NCBI RefSeq assembly: GCF_019399895.1
Contig: NC_091882.1
Span: 3,286,001-3,350,000, forward strand
Length of the DNA: 64,000 bases
DNA from: Cardiocondyla obscurior
Lineage: Eukaryota; Arthropoda; Insecta; Hymenoptera; Formicidae
Direction of reading: 5' to 3'
Shown here: positions 63,875 to 64,000 of the stretch, in pieces
Layout of the letters: each line of letters begins with the position of its first letter
Position numbering within the stretch: position 1 is the stretch's first letter
Notes under the pieces: model-generated
What the model was told of the DNA's origin: nothing
Database searches by the model: none
What the model saw: only the letters and a program-made list of their open reading frames with translations
Made by a program: the position numbers and the translations under genes

Positions 63875-64000
63875 GCTCGGATGGCAACGCCTAATTCGCA
63901 GAATCCATTAGTCCGGGGAAAGAGCCCTCGCGGGCAATCACCCTCGCGCGTGTTTGGCCATCTCTGAGAGAGAGACGCTAGTGACGAGAGTAATAACGAT

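Larger units (their letters stand above)
56587..64000 (+). other. Intron downstream of exon D (5' part)
   Basis: No further exon of the + strand gene was found. The donor side is G-rich (56619-56641). Poly-T tracts occur at 58374-58391, 58828-58841, 59379-59391 and 59518-59530, with an AT/T-rich block at 60949-61030. A CT stretch lies near 62214-62230, a G-rich run at 62682-62704, and a trinucleotide hairpin at 63829-63874. One aromatic-rich open frame at 61163-61450 is listed separately. Confidence 0.55.

Noticed and set aside
1..64000. Search for CRISPR arrays, operons, prophage or defence-type gene clusters
   Set aside because: No spaced direct repeats, no closely packed open frames and no ribosome-binding context; the window is intron-rich animal DNA.

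Overview
This is nuclear DNA from an animal, most likely an insect and plausibly a hymenopteran (ant, bee or wasp). That placement is inferred from short exons with GT/AG borders, very long introns, abundant CpG and CGCG words, many long A/T homopolymers and microsatellites, and the protein family encoded. There is no sign of bacterial, phage or plasmid organisation: no operons, no closely packed genes, no CRISPR. Most of the window is intronic.

The main gene lies on the + strand and spans the whole window. Four exons (1274-1479, 34982-35092, 47653-47880, 56435-56586) join in perfect phase (1, 1, 1, then 0). They encode an internal stretch of an immunoglobulin-superfamily cell-surface protein of the Sidestep (side) family, often named 'synaptogenesis protein syg-2-like' in arthropod annotations. 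The exons give the C-terminal part of the first (V-like) Ig domain, a complete second Ig domain split by an intron just after its first cysteine, and the start of the third. The signal peptide exons lie upstream of the window. The rest of Ig3, the later Ig/FN3 domains, the membrane segment and the tail lie downstream. The introns are about 33.5, 12.6, 8.6 and more than 7.4 kb.

Inside the 33.5-kb intron, on the opposite strand (16395-17740), is a small cluster of exon-like blocks from a second gene I cannot name. The most credible block (17616-17740) encodes a very basic Ser/Arg/Lys-rich segment. Downstream of it on the minus strand are a diverged short exon and two tandem copies of a ~231-243-bp unit. 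Each copy boundary falls inside an exon, so the middle exon is a chimera: its first part matches the last exon and its second part matches the exon before it. Splicing the basic exon to the different downstream blocks predicts different C-termini (a stop after three residues, a stop after 22 residues, or continuation). This duplicated alternative-exon array is the most unusual thing I can see.

The rest is intron: A/T homopolymers, an (AT)n and a (TC)n microsatellite, G-rich runs (one next to the donor of the last visible exon), a few perfect hairpins, a 13-bp triplet repeat, and CpG-rich islands whose open frames look accidental. One 96-codon aromatic-rich open frame near 61.2 kb is reported as unexplained.
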